Shown here: one piece after another, positions 5,400-6,080 of the stretch
Layout of the letters: every line of letters starts with the position of its first letter
How positions within the stretch are numbered: the first letter of the stretch is position 1
DNA from: Candidatus Omnitrophota bacterium
Lineage (GTDB): Bacteria; Omnitrophota; Omnitrophia; Omnitrophales; Aquincolibacteriaceae
Reading direction: 5' to 3'
Assembly (NCBI GenBank): GCA_023246985.1
Contig: JAHFHJ010000089.1
Span: 1 to 6,080 of the forward strand
DNA length: 6,080 bases
Program-made: the position numbers and the translations under genes
The notes under the pieces: generated by a model
Told to the model about the DNA's origin: nothing
What the model saw: only the letters and a program-made list of their open reading frames with translations
Database searches by the model: none

Positions 5400-6080
5400 C
5401 TAAGACAACCTTTTGAATTCAAGAGTAAAGATCGTTCCTTGTTCCGGTTGAGACTCGACGGCGATCCGAGCGCCTATTTTTTCAACAAGCTGTTTGGTAA
5501 TATAGAGGCCCAAACCCGTTCCTTCCTGCTTGGTGGTATAGAAAGGATGAAAGATGCGTTCCAGTTTGTCCGCCGCGATCCCCGGCCCGTCGTCTTTAAC
5601 GATCAGAAATGTTTTTTCCGCGTTTGTTGTTGCCCTGATCTCAATTCGGCCCGGTCTTTGCGAATTCTTGATAGCTTGACACGCGTTCACGACCAGATTG
5701 AAAAGGATCTCCTCCAGGTATCGCCGGTCCGCCCGGACCTCAGAAAGATCGGACGGAATATCGCACGCGAGCTCAATGCTGCGCGCTGCAAGTTCGCAGC
5801 GAATAAGCGGAAGAACGTCCTCAACCACACTCGCGATCTTTATGGGTTCAAACCGGATTTCGCTATCAATCCCTGTTTTCGCGAATAAGGAAAGCCGCTT
5901 GATAATTTCGATCGCGCGTTCGGCCTGCTGTTTGCTGCGTTCGAGAGCGTCAGCGGCTTTTGCGAGCAACGGGTTCTTATCCAAAGACGCGGCGTCTTTC
6001 CACCTTTCAAGAAAATTCTCCGCCAGCCCCTGGATCACATAAAGCGGATTACGCACTTCGTGATTGATGCTCGCGGCTAA
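5400..6080 (-). CDS. Sensor histidine kinase, C-terminal part (5' end outside window)
   Basis: The visible 226 residues hold the transmitter of a two-component sensor kinase. The frame is open to the right edge and begins LAASINHEVRNPL, the HisKA H-box; the phospho-accepting His is encoded at 6060-6062. A GTG at 6054-6056 is therefore the Val of HEVRNP, not a start. After the dimerisation helices comes the HATPase domain. Its N-box is NLVVNACQAIK (128-138), G1 is DDGPGI (163-168), the F-box is FHPFYTTK (177-184) and G2 is GTGLGL (187-192). This pattern resembles NtrB/AtoS/ZraS-type kinases. No receiver domain follows the catalytic domain and no response regulator gene is visible. The input domain, and hence the signal, is outside the window. 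The gene is codirectional with cydA and ends 211 bases before it, so a role in respiratory regulation is possible but unproven. Confidence 0.92.
   Translation of the reverse strand, partial: LAASINHEVRNPLYVIQGLAENFLERWKDAASLDKNPLLAKAADALERSKQQAERAIEIIKRLSLFAKTGIDSEIRFEPIKIASVVEDVLPLIRCELAARSIELACDIPSDLSEVRADRRYLEEILFNLVVNACQAIKNSQRPGRIEIRATTNAEKTFLIVKDDGPGIAADKLERIFHPFYTTKQEGTGLGLYITKQLVEKIGARIAVESQPEQGTIFTLEFKRLS

Noticed and set aside
1..6080. tRNA, rRNA, CRISPR array, riboswitch or insertion-sequence transposase
   Set aside because: I looked on both strands and saw no cloverleaf, no regularly spaced repeats, no recognisable riboswitch core and no transposase-like protein.

Overview
The window reads as chromosomal DNA of a Gram-negative-type bacterium. 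It is moderately GC-rich, with type IV pili and a cytochrome bd quinol oxidase. The pilin (Ala-Phe cleavage site, then a region carrying RLNANE, SYRALQ and YCVDQSGVI) resembles pilins I associate with Omnitrophota and neighbouring uncultured lineages. That assignment is an impression from sequence style and is low confidence. Nothing indicates a plasmid or phage.

Layout, left to right. Bases 2-640 (+) hold the C-terminal part of a spore photoproduct lyase-like radical SAM protein, cut by the left edge. A perfect 24-bp palindrome lies between it and a convergent type IV pilin-like gene (722-1198, -). A 473-bp divergent spacer (1199-1671) follows. It holds a MITE-like repeat with terminal inverted repeats, several short inverted repeats, a recurring CGTT(TT)AAAA motif and a possible promoter. 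Next is a PilT-family ATPase (1672-2826, +), whose stop codon overlaps that of cydB. The cydAB operon lies on the minus strand (cydA 3842-5188, cydB 2823-3845, overlapping by ATGA). A 211-bp spacer upstream of cydA holds a good promoter, an inverted repeat over its -10, and tandem direct repeats spaced one helical turn apart. The right end holds the C-terminal two thirds or so of a sensor histidine kinase (5400-6080, -), cut by the right edge just upstream of its catalytic histidine.

Functionally there are two units. One is a pilus pair, pilin and retraction-type motor, transcribed divergently from a shared spacer. The other is a terminal oxidase operon, codirectional with and downstream of a histidine kinase that could, by position only, be linked to respiratory control. 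The most notable points are altered nucleotide-binding motifs in the PilT homologue, the repeat element, and the compact regulatory architecture upstream of cydA. I did not find a wholly new system here.
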